A DNA stretch of 64,000 nucleotides from Bacteroidia bacterium. GTDB lineage: Bacteria > Bacteroidota > Bacteroidia > Chitinophagales > UBA2359. Under the pieces are notes generated by a model. That model saw only the letters and a list, made by a program, of their open reading frames with translations. It did no database searches and was not told the DNA's origin. The stretch spans positions 98,438 to 162,437 of the forward strand of contig JAUHXA010000009.1 of the NCBI GenBank assembly GCA_030427245.1, given 5' to 3'. Numbering within the stretch: the first letter of the stretch is position 1; every line of letters starts with the position of its first letter. Positions 1 through 8,710 of this stretch are shown here, piece after piece. The position numbers were made by a program, and so were the translations under genes.

Positions 1-946
1 CTTTAAAAAAATAACAATCTCCTATCTTCTGCAAGCTATGTGCGATATTGGGATGTTCGCCTCCTAAATTTTTTTTCCAAATCTTCAAACAAGTTTCATA
101 ATAATTAAGTGCTAAGTCATAATCCGCTATGAATAAATGGCAATTACCTAATTTTAGTAAACTCGATGCCACATGGAAGTGTTCCTTACCATATTCTTGC
201 TCGATAATATCCAAAGCCAATAAATTGTATCTAATAGCCAAGGCATAATCACCTTTTGCTTGATAGCTATCTCCAATATTGCTTAAACTAACACCTACTT
301 GAAAATGTCTTTGTCCATAACCTTTTTTGCGAATAACCAATGCTTTCAATTGATGGTCAATAGCTAAATCATAGTTGCCTTTATTATGGTAACAAAGCCC
401 CAAATTCATCATAGAATTTCCCACCATTATATGGTTTTCACCAAAATTTGCTTTGTAAAGTAGCAAAGCCTGTTTGGTATAATTTGTAGCTAATTCATAA
501 TCCCCTTTTTGGAAATAAATACCTCCTATACTGTTTATACTTTTTGCAACACTAAAATGATTTGCAGCTAAATTCTTTTTACGAATGACTAAAGAATGTT
601 GAAAATAATGAATAGCAAGTTCATATTTCCCTAAAAAATCATAATCCAGCCCTAATTCGTAGGCACAATCTCCTAACAAGAGATGCTCTTTTCCCAATCT
701 TTTTTTTATCTCATCAAAAATCTGTAGTCGCCTTTTTATTCCTTCATTATTCTTAGTTAAGTAGTAGAATATATGCACTATCTCATTGCTTGTTTTTACC
801 CAATCTTCCCATATCTCCCATTTCTCATAAATTGCGATAGCTTGCTCATATAGTTTCACTCCATCTTCAAGTTTGCGTGCTTTTGTTTGCGCTTTCCCTT
901 CTTCAAAATAAATTTTAGCCTGCTTTAGCTCTTTTTGCTTAGACAT
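1..946 (-). CDS. TPR-repeat protein, 3' end cut by the window edge
   Basis: The minus-strand frame is open from an ATG at 946 to the window edge, about 315 residues with no stop. It begins MSKQKELKQAKIYFEEGKAQ and continues as consecutive 40-42-residue tetratricopeptide repeats of the kinesin-light-chain type (motifs such as ALNYYETCLKIWKKNLG and GEHPNIAHSLQKIGDCY). These repeats normally form a superhelical protein-binding surface. It resembles the N-terminal half of the TPR-CHAT protein at 2656-5652, including the MSKQ start, so it may be a paralogue with a CHAT domain beyond the edge; that part is inference. It is divergent from the lectin-like gene at 1158. Confidence 0.85.
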   Translation of the reverse strand, partial: MSKQKELKQAKIYFEEGKAQTKARKLEDGVKLYEQAIAIYEKWEIWEDWVKTSNEIVHIFYYLTKNNEGIKRRLQIFDEIKKRLGKEHLLLGDCAYELGLDYDFLGKYELAIHYFQHSLVIRKKNLAANHFSVAKSINSIGGIYFQKGDYELATNYTKQALLLYKANFGENHIMVGNSMMNLGLCYHNKGNYDLAIDHQLKALVIRKKGYGQRHFQVGVSLSNIGDSYQAKGDYALAIRYNLLALDIIEQEYGKEHFHVASSLLKLGNCHLFIADYDLALNYYETCLKIWKKNLGGEHPNIAHSLQKIGDCYFFK

Positions 947-1032
947 GATATTCAGTTCGTTTAGAGTTATTTATGAGTTGAAATGAAGTTTACAAAACTA
1001 CAATTTAATAAAATTAAAAAAAAACGCCGTTT

Positions 1033-1064
1033 AATTTTACAAATCGCCTATCCCATTCCGTCTA
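1033..1064 (+). promoter_or_regulatory. ECF-sigma-like promoter, copy A
   Basis: AATTTT (1033-1038) and CGTCTA (1059-1064) are separated by exactly 20 nt. The same arrangement with AACCTT lies upstream of the genes at 5879, 7126 and 8711. CGTCTA resembles the -10 element of ECF sigma factors. Downstream is a leader containing GTTAGCCGAAAATCC, which recurs before 5879 and, slightly altered, before 8711. The upstream box is the weakest of the four copies. Confidence 0.55.
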
Positions 1065-1157
1065 ACCCGAGCGAATCAACCAAACACGACAGGAGTTAGC
1101 CGAAAATCCTCTAAAAGAGTAAGCACTAATATTATTACCTCATTTAATTCTTTTCTA

Positions 1158-2504
1158 ATGAAAAACTTAAATTTATTCTTATTAGTTGGTCTTGTCTTTT
1201 TTTGTACTGGAGACCTATTCGCACAAGTAACACATACTCCCTGGCAAATACACAAAGGAGAGGGACCTATCAATTTCGATGTCAGAACAAATAAAAATGG
1301 ATATAATGGCAAGGGACATGGCGATCCCAGAGCGTACGAACACAAAAATATTCCGCCCAAAAATGATGCTGGATGGAAACCTGCTCCAATGCAGAATGGG
1401 AAAGTCTTCTTTGCAGAAACATCTACTCTCCCATGTCAACAGCAAATTGATTTCACCTATTTTCAAACCATCATAGATGTTCCTTCAAATGTTAAGGTCA
1501 ATGAGCTTACCATTTCTTATGATAAAGCAGATGATGGTGCCCGTATTTATTTCTTCAATTCCAAAAACCCCAATGGTCATTTTAACCCTGACGCTGATTT
1601 GAGATACAATTATCCCATCAACCTTGACAACATCAACTTAGCCAACCAAGTGGCAGTCGGTGAAAATCGAGTAGTAATTGTGCAATTCGATGACTGTGCG
1701 ACTGGAAACAATGTATCTGGAATCAATATCAAAGTAAATGGTGAAGAAATTCAAAGTCCTCCAGAAGAAAAAAGTACCACTGACCTTGACGGCAAAGTGT
1801 TCTTCATACAAAGCAACGCTGCCAATGCAGGCGGTAGGGTAATAGATGCAGGAGACAGCAATGCGGGAAGAGCAGGGTCTCGAGTCTACCTTTGGACTTT
1901 ACACAGAGGTCACCAACAACAATGGAAATTCATAGCTTCTGACAAAGGACCAGATGTTTACCAAATGGTATCCTTATACTCAAATACAGGTTCTGTCAAA
2001 TACTTAGATGCACATTTAGCTCAATTGGCATCTGATGGGGGTACAGTTCATCTTTGGCAAGACAACAAAGGGGAAAATCAGCTTTGGAAAGTTTCAATGA
2101 ACCCCAATGGAACCTATCGTTTTGCTGTTTATCATCCCAATGAAGGAGATAAGGTATTGGATGCTTCTACTCCTACGCAAATGAACAATGGCGGAAAAAT
2201 TCATATGTGGCACTACATGAAAGGAAACAAAAATCAAGAATGGAAACTCCTACCAGTTACACCCTCTATTAAGATTTTATCTGCTACCTACGGAATAGAC
2301 AAAACAGTAGATGTGACAAAAATAATTCAAGAAATGGTAGATAAAGGGGAAACAGAAATTGAATTGAGAAATCACATTATCATATACCCTTATAAACTGG
2401 CTGACCCAGCAGCAGGACAAAGAAAATCTCTGAAAATAAGCTACACCAAAGATGGACAAGAGGTTACCAAAACAGCTATGGAAGGAACTATACTGACATT
2501 TTAG
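1158..2504 (+). CDS. Secreted ricin-B-type (beta-trefoil) lectin-like protein
   Basis: This 448-residue protein starts MKNLNLFLLVGLVFFCTG and has a signal peptide ending near LFAQ, so it should be exported. Residues about 40-195 form a domain I do not recognise. Residues about 210-370 carry the QxW-type repeats of a ricin B beta-trefoil (HQQQWKF, ENQLWKV, NQEWKL), a carbohydrate-binding fold. The C-terminal about 80 residues (ILSATYGIDKTVDVTKII onward) resemble a small domain found in DnaJC11-type proteins (DUF3395-like); that match is from memory. The gene follows an ECF-like promoter and shares a 3' hairpin region with the gene at 8711. The ligand is unknown; surface glycan binding is inference. 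Confidence 0.8.
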   Translation: MKNLNLFLLVGLVFFCTGDLFAQVTHTPWQIHKGEGPINFDVRTNKNGYNGKGHGDPRAYEHKNIPPKNDAGWKPAPMQNGKVFFAETSTLPCQQQIDFTYFQTIIDVPSNVKVNELTISYDKADDGARIYFFNSKNPNGHFNPDADLRYNYPINLDNINLANQVAVGENRVVIVQFDDCATGNNVSGINIKVNGEEIQSPPEEKSTTDLDGKVFFIQSNAANAGGRVIDAGDSNAGRAGSRVYLWTLHRGHQQQWKFIASDKGPDVYQMVSLYSNTGSVKYLDAHLAQLASDGGTVHLWQDNKGENQLWKVSMNPNGTYRFAVYHPNEGDKVLDASTPTQMNNGGKIHMWHYMKGNKNQEWKLLPVTPSIKILSATYGIDKTVDVTKIIQEMVDKGETEIELRNHIIIYPYKLADPAAGQRKSLKISYTKDGQEVTKTAMEGTILTF

Positions 2505-2560
2505 GTTCTACAAGCAAGAACAGCTCTAAACTTTGTCGATTTTTCCTCAACAAACTATTT

Positions 2561-2655
2561 TCATTGGAAAAGTTGATTCGACAAAAGTGAAAATGTGCAA
2601 TCATTGGGCTTTTTGTCAAAGTCGTTGTTATCTGGAGATAGCGACGACTTTTTTC
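2561..2655 (+). terminator. Shared 3' UTR and terminator hairpin, copy 1
   Basis: A segment of about 95 nt starts TCATTGGAAAAGTTGATTCG and ends in a hairpin (AAAGTCGTTGTTATC pairing with GATAGCGACGACTTT) and a T-run. It recurs at 10821-10920 with compensatory differences in the stem. It ends immediately before the stop codon of the convergent CHAT gene. Confidence 0.75.
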
Positions 2656-5652
2656 TTATCCCCCCACCAATGCAAACCCCGCCCAATCCATCGGCTCCAT
2701 CATTTCATCTGCAATTAACTCCAATTTTGCCTTACGCAAAGCCTGAGCATAACTCCCCCCCTTCAATATATACTGAAACAAAGCTTGAGTTAATCGGCTT
2801 GTGCTATCTTGAGGCACTTTGAAAAGTGAATAGACAATATTCGATGCTCCTGCATACAAAAAACCCCGATTCAGTGCCATCATTCCCTCGCCTACCTTCA
2901 ATTCTCCAACGCCGCTCTCGCAGCTACTCAATACCACCAAATCTGCATTGAGATTGAGGTGATAGGTTTCGGAAGTGTGTAAAATAAAATTATCTGATTC
3001 TATAGATGCTGTTGATGCTTTGTGGATACTTGATGGATGCTCGGTGGATGCTTCGATACTCAATGGACTCTTAATGGATGTTTTGGATACGGTTGAATTG
3101 GAGGGGGCAAGGTGGATGCCTGAAAGGGTACTTTTGCCCATTTCTTGAAGAAAACCATGAGTAGAAATCAGCACATATTTATAGTCTCCAATATACTCCT
3201 GCAAGTTCTGCTTATTGGCTTGGTCGTAAAAAAGGGCGATGGCTTCTTTTCCTTCTTTTTCAAAGAGTTGATATACTTCTTTTACTTCCACCTCTGTCTC
3301 CTCCAAATCCTGCAATGCGGCTTGGTCATTGCCCGATGACTTCAATATTCGCCTTCTATGGTGTTCTTGTTTTCCACTACTACTCTTGACCACATAACCT
3401 TCCCTCTTTTGGCTGTCCTTCTCGCCTCCAAATTGAATGGGTGCAAACCCAAAAAAACTATCTATTTGCTGGTTCGTTTGCTGTTGTCTTTTATGACTGT
3501 GCAAAAGTAAGGTAGCGGAATAATGGTAGCTAATATCAAAATCCCGAATCAAATAGGATAGTTTTTCAAAATTATTGACATCTGTGATTTGGTGTTGGTT
3601 GAGTAGCACATCGAAAGGCAAATAGTAGAGTTCTCCATGAGGAATAATGATGAGTTTGTTTGCTGACTGAAGGAAAGACCAAACGGGGCGAAGCAATGAC
3701 TCAAAGAGTTGTGTAGAACATTTGATGAAGTTTTCGATATGCCCCAACTGTATGGAGTTTTGGAGTTTTTCGATATTTTTTGAAAAATCCCTTGGCTTAG
3801 AAACCTTGACTATTTTGTATTCATTGGAGGTAATGGCGAAGATGTAGATTTGTTCCTCCGCAATGTGGTAGGAAAGGATGGCTGAATTGTTGGGACGTTT
3901 TTTCCCGTTTGGAGTAGTTTGTGTACTAAGATACAATTGCAGGTCTTGAACAGTAGCAGTTGTTATGGAATATTTCAATTGGTAGTATTCAGGGTAGTCT
4001 TTTTCAAATTTTGCAATAAGCTGGTCGTAAACTTGCCTTTGTTGGAGATATTCCTTTTGAATTGTAGAAAACAAACCTTCATTTTTTTTCTCACCTTTTG
4101 ATTCCTCTATATTCATGCGATTCTCCAACTCACTCAGTTTTTTCACCAAGTTCTTTTCTGTATCAAGGAGCTTATCGGGAATCTTCGCAGTAGTTTTGGC
4201 TTCATTGTCCTTGAGATTAGAGAACAACAAAACTGCTTTGCACTGCTCAGAAAAATCAAAGGTCAATGCCTTAATCTCTTCGGAAGTGTAAGGGATGTGG
4301 GTAAATTCTGGGTATTGAGGAGTAACAGGCAGATTTTCATACAATTCTGAAATTTCTACCCCCCTTTCAATAGCAAAGTCATACAGCTCGGCGACATCTT
4401 TCATCAAAACATGTTTAGAACCTTCCATTTTGTGGCTTTGCCGCTGATAGGCAATAAATTCAGCAATCACTATGGCAGTCTCCAAGCTAGCTTGCAAATC
4501 TTTGAGGTTTTGGGTTTGCTCTCTATATTTTCTTGAAAACACATCTACCTTGGTCTCAAATAGGTAGCGAAAAATATTTGTTTTTTGGTAATTGTGTGTT
4601 TTAGAAATAACGGGATTTCGATAAAAATTGGTGTCAGAAAAGTGGGGACTGAGTAGTATCAAGCCCTGTTGAAGGTGTTCTAAGGATAGGTCATAATTTT
4701 CTTTGAAGGCATAACACCTACCAATATTCAAAAAACTACGAGCAAGTTCTGGATTTTGATTCCCAAAATGCTCCTTACTTATCTCTAAGACTTCTTGAAA
4801 GCAGACAATAGCCTGGTCATACTCTCCTGTTTCAAGCAGACACAAACCTATTCCTTCTATACTCAATAAGACATCAGGATGCCGACCGCCCAGAATTGCC
4901 TTTTTAATTCTCATTGCTTCTTCATAATGAGGAAGTGCGTTTGCAAAATCCGCCTTGGTTAAGTAGGTACGAGCAAGATAATGATGAGCTGATGCAACAG
5001 TAGGATGCTCAGGAGGATAAATTTTTCTTTTGATGTCCAATGATTTTTTACAATTCTCAATACCAAGTTCGGTTTCTCCTTTTCTGCCCAAACACATGCC
5101 CATATTTCCCAATACACTTGCCACAAATTCGTCTTCATTTTCGTGGTATTTCTGATGAATCCTCAATGCTTCTTGGTAATGAAGAACGCTTAGGTCAAAG
5201 TCTTCGAGGTCAGAATAAATTCCTGCAATGTTGTTATTTACCAAAGCCATCTGCGGATGGGTTTCAAAATCAATCTTCCAAATTTCCAATGCCTTTTGAA
5301 AGAAAATCAAAGCCTCCTCAGAATTGCGAATCATATCATGACAAAGCCCCATACTGTTCAAGCAATTAAGTGTAATGGGGTGACGCTCCCCAAAGTGTAT
5401 TCCACTCATTTTAAGAACATCCTGCATATACTTTACTGCTTCCTTGTACTTCCCTATATAACAGTAAGTTTTTGCTATATCATTGCCTACTGCTACCCAG
5501 TCTTTCCATAGACTCCATTTCTTGTAGAGCGCACTTGCTTGTTTCGAAAGCTTCATGGACTCTTCATATTTTGCTTGCGTAAACAATGATTCTGCTTCTT
5601 CAAGGCATTGTTTCGCAAGTTCAATATCATTTTTATCTGTTTGCTTAGACAT
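2656..5652 (-). CDS. TPR-CHAT domain protein (caspase-like protease fold)
   Basis: This is a 998-residue cytoplasmic protein with no signal peptide. Residues about 1-370 are kinesin-light-chain-type TPRs (for example GERHPITLNCLNSMGLCHD). A mixed helical linker follows, then a C-terminal CHAT domain from about residue 640. The catalytic pair is visible: His832 in LISTHGFLQ and Cys911 in VVLSSCESGVGELKVGEG. CHAT proteases are caspase relatives that cleave partner proteins when the TPR part senses a ligand; several act in bacterial immunity (for example with gasdermins or type III-E CRISPR). No obvious substrate gene is adjacent, so the role here is open. It is convergent with 1158 and divergent from 5879. 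Length and organisation are typical of Bacteroidota and cyanobacterial TPR-CHAT proteins. Confidence 0.9.
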   Translation of the reverse strand: MSKQTDKNDIELAKQCLEEAESLFTQAKYEESMKLSKQASALYKKWSLWKDWVAVGNDIAKTYCYIGKYKEAVKYMQDVLKMSGIHFGERHPITLNCLNSMGLCHDMIRNSEEALIFFQKALEIWKIDFETHPQMALVNNNIAGIYSDLEDFDLSVLHYQEALRIHQKYHENEDEFVASVLGNMGMCLGRKGETELGIENCKKSLDIKRKIYPPEHPTVASAHHYLARTYLTKADFANALPHYEEAMRIKKAILGGRHPDVLLSIEGIGLCLLETGEYDQAIVCFQEVLEISKEHFGNQNPELARSFLNIGRCYAFKENYDLSLEHLQQGLILLSPHFSDTNFYRNPVISKTHNYQKTNIFRYLFETKVDVFSRKYREQTQNLKDLQASLETAIVIAEFIAYQRQSHKMEGSKHVLMKDVAELYDFAIERGVEISELYENLPVTPQYPEFTHIPYTSEEIKALTFDFSEQCKAVLLFSNLKDNEAKTTAKIPDKLLDTEKNLVKKLSELENRMNIEESKGEKKNEGLFSTIQKEYLQQRQVYDQLIAKFEKDYPEYYQLKYSITTATVQDLQLYLSTQTTPNGKKRPNNSAILSYHIAEEQIYIFAITSNEYKIVKVSKPRDFSKNIEKLQNSIQLGHIENFIKCSTQLFESLLRPVWSFLQSANKLIIIPHGELYYLPFDVLLNQHQITDVNNFEKLSYLIRDFDISYHYSATLLLHSHKRQQQTNQQIDSFFGFAPIQFGGEKDSQKREGYVVKSSSGKQEHHRRRILKSSGNDQAALQDLEETEVEVKEVYQLFEKEGKEAIALFYDQANKQNLQEYIGDYKYVLISTHGFLQEMGKSTLSGIHLAPSNSTVSKTSIKSPLSIEASTEHPSSIHKASTASIESDNFILHTSETYHLNLNADLVVLSSCESGVGELKVGEGMMALNRGFLYAGASNIVYSLFKVPQDSTSRLTQALFQYILKGGSYAQALRKAKLELIADEMMEPMDWAGFALVGG

Positions 5653-5752
5653 AATATATATTATTCACTTACAGTGTTTTAGATAGACAAAAACAAAGAT
5701 AATCAATTTCCAAAAAAATAATTTCTCAAAAAAATAAAAAAACTTTCCTGTA

Positions 5753-5784
5753 AACCTTACAAATCAAAAACCTCCAATCGTCTA
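5753..5784 (+). promoter_or_regulatory. ECF-sigma-like promoter, copy B
   Basis: AACCTT (5753-5758) is followed after 20 nt by CGTCTA (5779-5784). About 95 nt of leader then run to the ATG at 5879, including the conserved GTTAGCCGAAAATCC near 5815. Confidence 0.6.
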
Positions 5785-5878
5785 ACCAAAGCGAATCAAC
5801 AAAATGATTACAGGAGTTAGCCGAAAATCCTTCAATAGAGTAGGCAGAAATCTTTTAACCTCATATAATTATTTTCTA

Positions 5879-6868
5879 ATGAAAAATTTCATCTTAGTAG
5901 TTTGCGTATTGTTTTTTTCTTTTGATGCTTATGCACAGGCACAAAAATTTGATGGTTGGTATCGCCTCAAAACTCAGTTTCAAGGAGAAAACAAATGTCT
6001 CGAAGGCAATGAAAAAGCTTCAAAAGTACATGGTGGAGCAGCATTTATGGACAATTGCCAAAACGTATCAGGGCAGTTATGGAAAATCGAAGATGCTGGA
6101 AATGGCTACTACCGCCTCAAAACTCAATTCCGTGGTGAAGGTGAATCTTTGGAAGGCAATAATGGAAAGAGTCCTGCCTTTATGGATAAACAACAAAACG
6201 TGTCGGGTCAGTTGTGGAAAATCGAAGATGCTGGAAATGGATGGTATCGCCTCAAGACTATGTTCCGTGGCGAAGGTGAATGTTTAGAAGGAAATCAAGC
6301 AAGTTCTGAATATATGGGCGGAGCAGCATTTATGGACAAATGTCAAAACGTATCTGGGCAACTTTGGAAGCTTGAGAAGGCAGAGCAGCCTGTTGCAGCA
6401 GCAGCACCTAAATTTGGCGGTTGGTACCGATTAAAAACACAATTTCAAGGTGAGGGCAAATGCCTTGAAGGCAATCAAGCGGATTCTAAACATCATGGAG
6501 GAAATGCTTTCATGGACAATTGCCAAAACGTTTCTGGACAACTTTGGAAAATCGAAGATGCTGGAAATGGTTACTACCGCCTCAAAACACAATTCCGTGG
6601 TGAGTTGGAATCTTTAGAAGGCAATCAAGCAAGTTCTAGTCATCATGGTGGAAATGCTTTTATGGACAAACAACAAAATGTGTCGGGTCAGTTGTGGAAA
6701 ATTGAAGATGCTGGAAATGGCTACTATCGTTTGAAAACCATGTTCCGTGGCGAAGGTGAATGTTTGGAAGGCAATCAAGCGGATTCTAAGCATCACGGCG
6801 GCAATGCATTCATGGACAAATGCCAAAACGTTTCGGGTCAATTGTGGAAATTGGAGAAGGTTCAATAA
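5879..6868 (+). CDS. Secreted protein of six tandem lectin-like repeats
   Basis: The start at 5879 is chosen because MKNFILVVCVLFFSFDAYAQ is a good signal peptide. The frame is open to 5804, but those 25 codons fall in the conserved non-coding leader. The mature protein is almost entirely six repeats of about 45-50 residues, each with GWYRLKT or GYYRLKT, an F-x-G-E segment, LEGN, FMD and a closing QNVSGQLWK. The closing motif resembles the QxW core of beta-trefoil lectins, so two three-lobed trefoils are plausible (inference). A short AAAAPK linker between repeats 3 and 4 supports two domains. Repeats 1-3 are nearly identical in DNA and protein to those in the gene at 8711. Export is by Sec; there is no T9SS sorting domain. 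Confidence 0.85.
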   Translation: MKNFILVVCVLFFSFDAYAQAQKFDGWYRLKTQFQGENKCLEGNEKASKVHGGAAFMDNCQNVSGQLWKIEDAGNGYYRLKTQFRGEGESLEGNNGKSPAFMDKQQNVSGQLWKIEDAGNGWYRLKTMFRGEGECLEGNQASSEYMGGAAFMDKCQNVSGQLWKLEKAEQPVAAAAPKFGGWYRLKTQFQGEGKCLEGNQADSKHHGGNAFMDNCQNVSGQLWKIEDAGNGYYRLKTQFRGELESLEGNQASSSHHGGNAFMDKQQNVSGQLWKIEDAGNGYYRLKTMFRGEGECLEGNQADSKHHGGNAFMDKCQNVSGQLWKLEKVQ

Positions 6869-6959
6869 ACCTGCCCCGAAATCTCGGTGGTTTTGTTTTA
6901 ACAGTTATAGAATGTAACAAAAACTCATGAAGGAGTAAACTTCAAAAACATTCATCTCA

Positions 6960-6993
6960 ATAGGCTGTCTCAAAAGGGCAGCCTATTTTTTTT
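6960..6993 (+). terminator. Rho-independent terminator
   Basis: TAGGCTG (6961-6967) pairs with CAGCCTA (6979-6985) and is followed by eight T. It lies 92 nt after the stop of the repeat protein. Confidence 0.85.
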
Positions 6994-7028
6994 CACTATT
7001 TCCCAAAAAAATAAAAAACTTTCTCGCC

Positions 7029-7060
7029 AACCTTACAAATCAAACAGCTCCAATCGTCTA
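7029..7060 (+). promoter_or_regulatory. ECF-sigma-like promoter, copy D
   Basis: AACCTT (7029-7034), 20 nt, CGTCTA (7055-7060). The upstream A-rich tract ending AACTTTC and the sequence ACAAATCAAA after AACCTT match copies B and C. The leader downstream of CGTCTA is shorter and diverged and lacks the GTTAGCC block. Confidence 0.6.
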
Positions 7061-7125
7061 ACCTAATCAAGTTGAAGCCTATTCCTGCAATCCAATCTTA
7101 TAACCTCAAATAATAACATTTCGTC

Positions 7126-8550
7126 ATGAAAAACCTTTATTCCTCTTTCTTAATCCTTTTCGTACTTTTTTCATCCTTCAATGCCTATGCACAAGAAAGC
7201 TACGAACCCGAAACAACAACTGAAGGAGATACTTCAAACACAACAGTCAAAATCACTCAGCTATACAGCAAGTTTTTTGAATTCGAGAACCAAAACAAAC
7301 TCATTACCACAGAAATAAAGTCCAGTTTCACAGGGCTTCAAGGGAATGTCGAGCAAATTACAGGCACTATTGAAGCCATCACCACCGAAATGGATTCTAC
7401 ACTAACGGGAGTCAAAAGCAGCGTAAATGAAATCACAGGCACGGTCAAGTCATTGCAGGTCATGCAAACCGATGTAGAAAAAGCCATTGAAGACAGCAAG
7501 ACCCAACTCGAAACCTTGAACGACCAACAACGAGAAATGCACGAAGCACAAGTTGCTCAAATGAAAGCAGAACTCGACGAACGCCGTCACCGAGTTGTCG
7601 AAACAGCCGCCTTTGTCAAAACCGCCAATGTAAGCCTCAATACCCTCGTTCTCTCCAATGCGCTCACCGACTACCTCAACAAAGTAGGAGACCTCAACAA
7701 TCCAACGAATGAAGATTTGGGTTTTTCTATTACCGAAAAAGTGAGTGAAATGGTCGAAAACGACATCTTCAAAGACAAGAAAAAACTGGGCAGCAAAAAG
7801 AAAGGCAGATTCTTAGGTATCGTTGGCAACCTTATCAACAACCCGCTCACCCAAACCTTGACACTCGGAATGAGCGGCGTAGTCACCTCCCTCACAGGAA
7901 TCGACCAAATGGTCACCAACACTGCTCTCGAAACCGATGATGTCAGTATTGACGAATTGCAGATTTTTAGAGAAAAACTAAAACAGTATGTCGTTCATTA
8001 TCAATCGCTAAGTCACGCCAACACACAGTTTGAACACAAACTCACCAACATCAAAATACGCATAGAAGCCCTTCAACAATTGATGAAAAACTTTGTCAAC
8101 GAACGCATCAATACACTCTATAACCAAAAATCCTCCGCAGACGACCTAACACTCACCCAACTGATTCAAAAACAATACGATATCAGAGACATTGAGCAGC
8201 ATGTAGAAAAACTAAATGTAGCTTATACCCAAAATGGAGAACTTCAATACGAAGAAATATTAGCCGATGCAAGACTGAATTACCCTTCTTATGCCCTCAC
8301 CCAAACCCGATTTGTGTACGACGAATTGGATGCCCTCACCAAAGAATACATTTTAGCATTGAAGGAATACCAAACCAATCTCGAAACCGTCCTCAACAAA
8401 GCAAAAGCCTTTGGAGAAGCTTCCAAAATTGACCAAAAAATTGAAGTACTTCGAGAGCAATTGGTTTCAGTAGAAAAAGCACTGGTTGATGCAGTGAATC
8501 TGGAAGATGTAAAAACACAGTTTCAAGCTTTGTCAAACATCGAAAAATAA
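7126..8550 (+). CDS. Secreted all-helical protein, possible alpha-pore-forming component
   Basis: This is 474 residues with a signal peptide (MKNLYSSFLILFVLFSSF to AYAQ). The mature part is predicted as long helices and coiled coil (residues about 35-160 and 270-470). Near residues 225-275 lies one hydrophobic, glycine-rich stretch (GRFLGIVGNLINNPLTQTL and TLGMSGVVTSLTG) preceded by lysines. A helical bundle with one central hydrophobic hairpin is the layout of ClyA/Hbl/Nhe-type alpha-pore-forming toxins. That comparison is my inference; no family signature was recognised. It shares its promoter type with the flanking lectin-like genes and lies between two of them. It could instead be a structural envelope protein. 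Confidence 0.65.
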   Translation: MKNLYSSFLILFVLFSSFNAYAQESYEPETTTEGDTSNTTVKITQLYSKFFEFENQNKLITTEIKSSFTGLQGNVEQITGTIEAITTEMDSTLTGVKSSVNEITGTVKSLQVMQTDVEKAIEDSKTQLETLNDQQREMHEAQVAQMKAELDERRHRVVETAAFVKTANVSLNTLVLSNALTDYLNKVGDLNNPTNEDLGFSITEKVSEMVENDIFKDKKKLGSKKKGRFLGIVGNLINNPLTQTLTLGMSGVVTSLTGIDQMVTNTALETDDVSIDELQIFREKLKQYVVHYQSLSHANTQFEHKLTNIKIRIEALQQLMKNFVNERINTLYNQKSSADDLTLTQLIQKQYDIRDIEQHVEKLNVAYTQNGELQYEEILADARLNYPSYALTQTRFVYDELDALTKEYILALKEYQTNLETVLNKAKAFGEASKIDQKIEVLREQLVSVEKALVDAVNLEDVKTQFQALSNIEK

Positions 8551-8584
8551 GATTTTTCAAAAGAAATAAAAAAACTTTTCTCCA

Positions 8585-8616
8585 AACCTTACAAATCAAA
8601 ACCTCACAATCGTCTA
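8585..8616 (+). promoter_or_regulatory. ECF-sigma-like promoter, copy C
   Basis: AACCTT (8585-8590), 20 nt, CGTCTA (8611-8616), followed by a leader with ATAGCCGAAAATCCTTCAAT, close to copy B. The ATG of the gene is at 8711. Confidence 0.6.
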
Positions 8617-8710
8617 ACCAAAACGAATCAACAACATGGGAGATAGCCGAAAATCCTTCAATAGAGTAGGTGTAAATTATTAATACCTTATAACTTAAAT
8701 TTTTTTTCCA

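Noticed and set aside
2533..2822. Short plus-strand frames after the first lectin gene
   Set aside because: They overlap the terminator region and the antisense 3' end of the CHAT gene.
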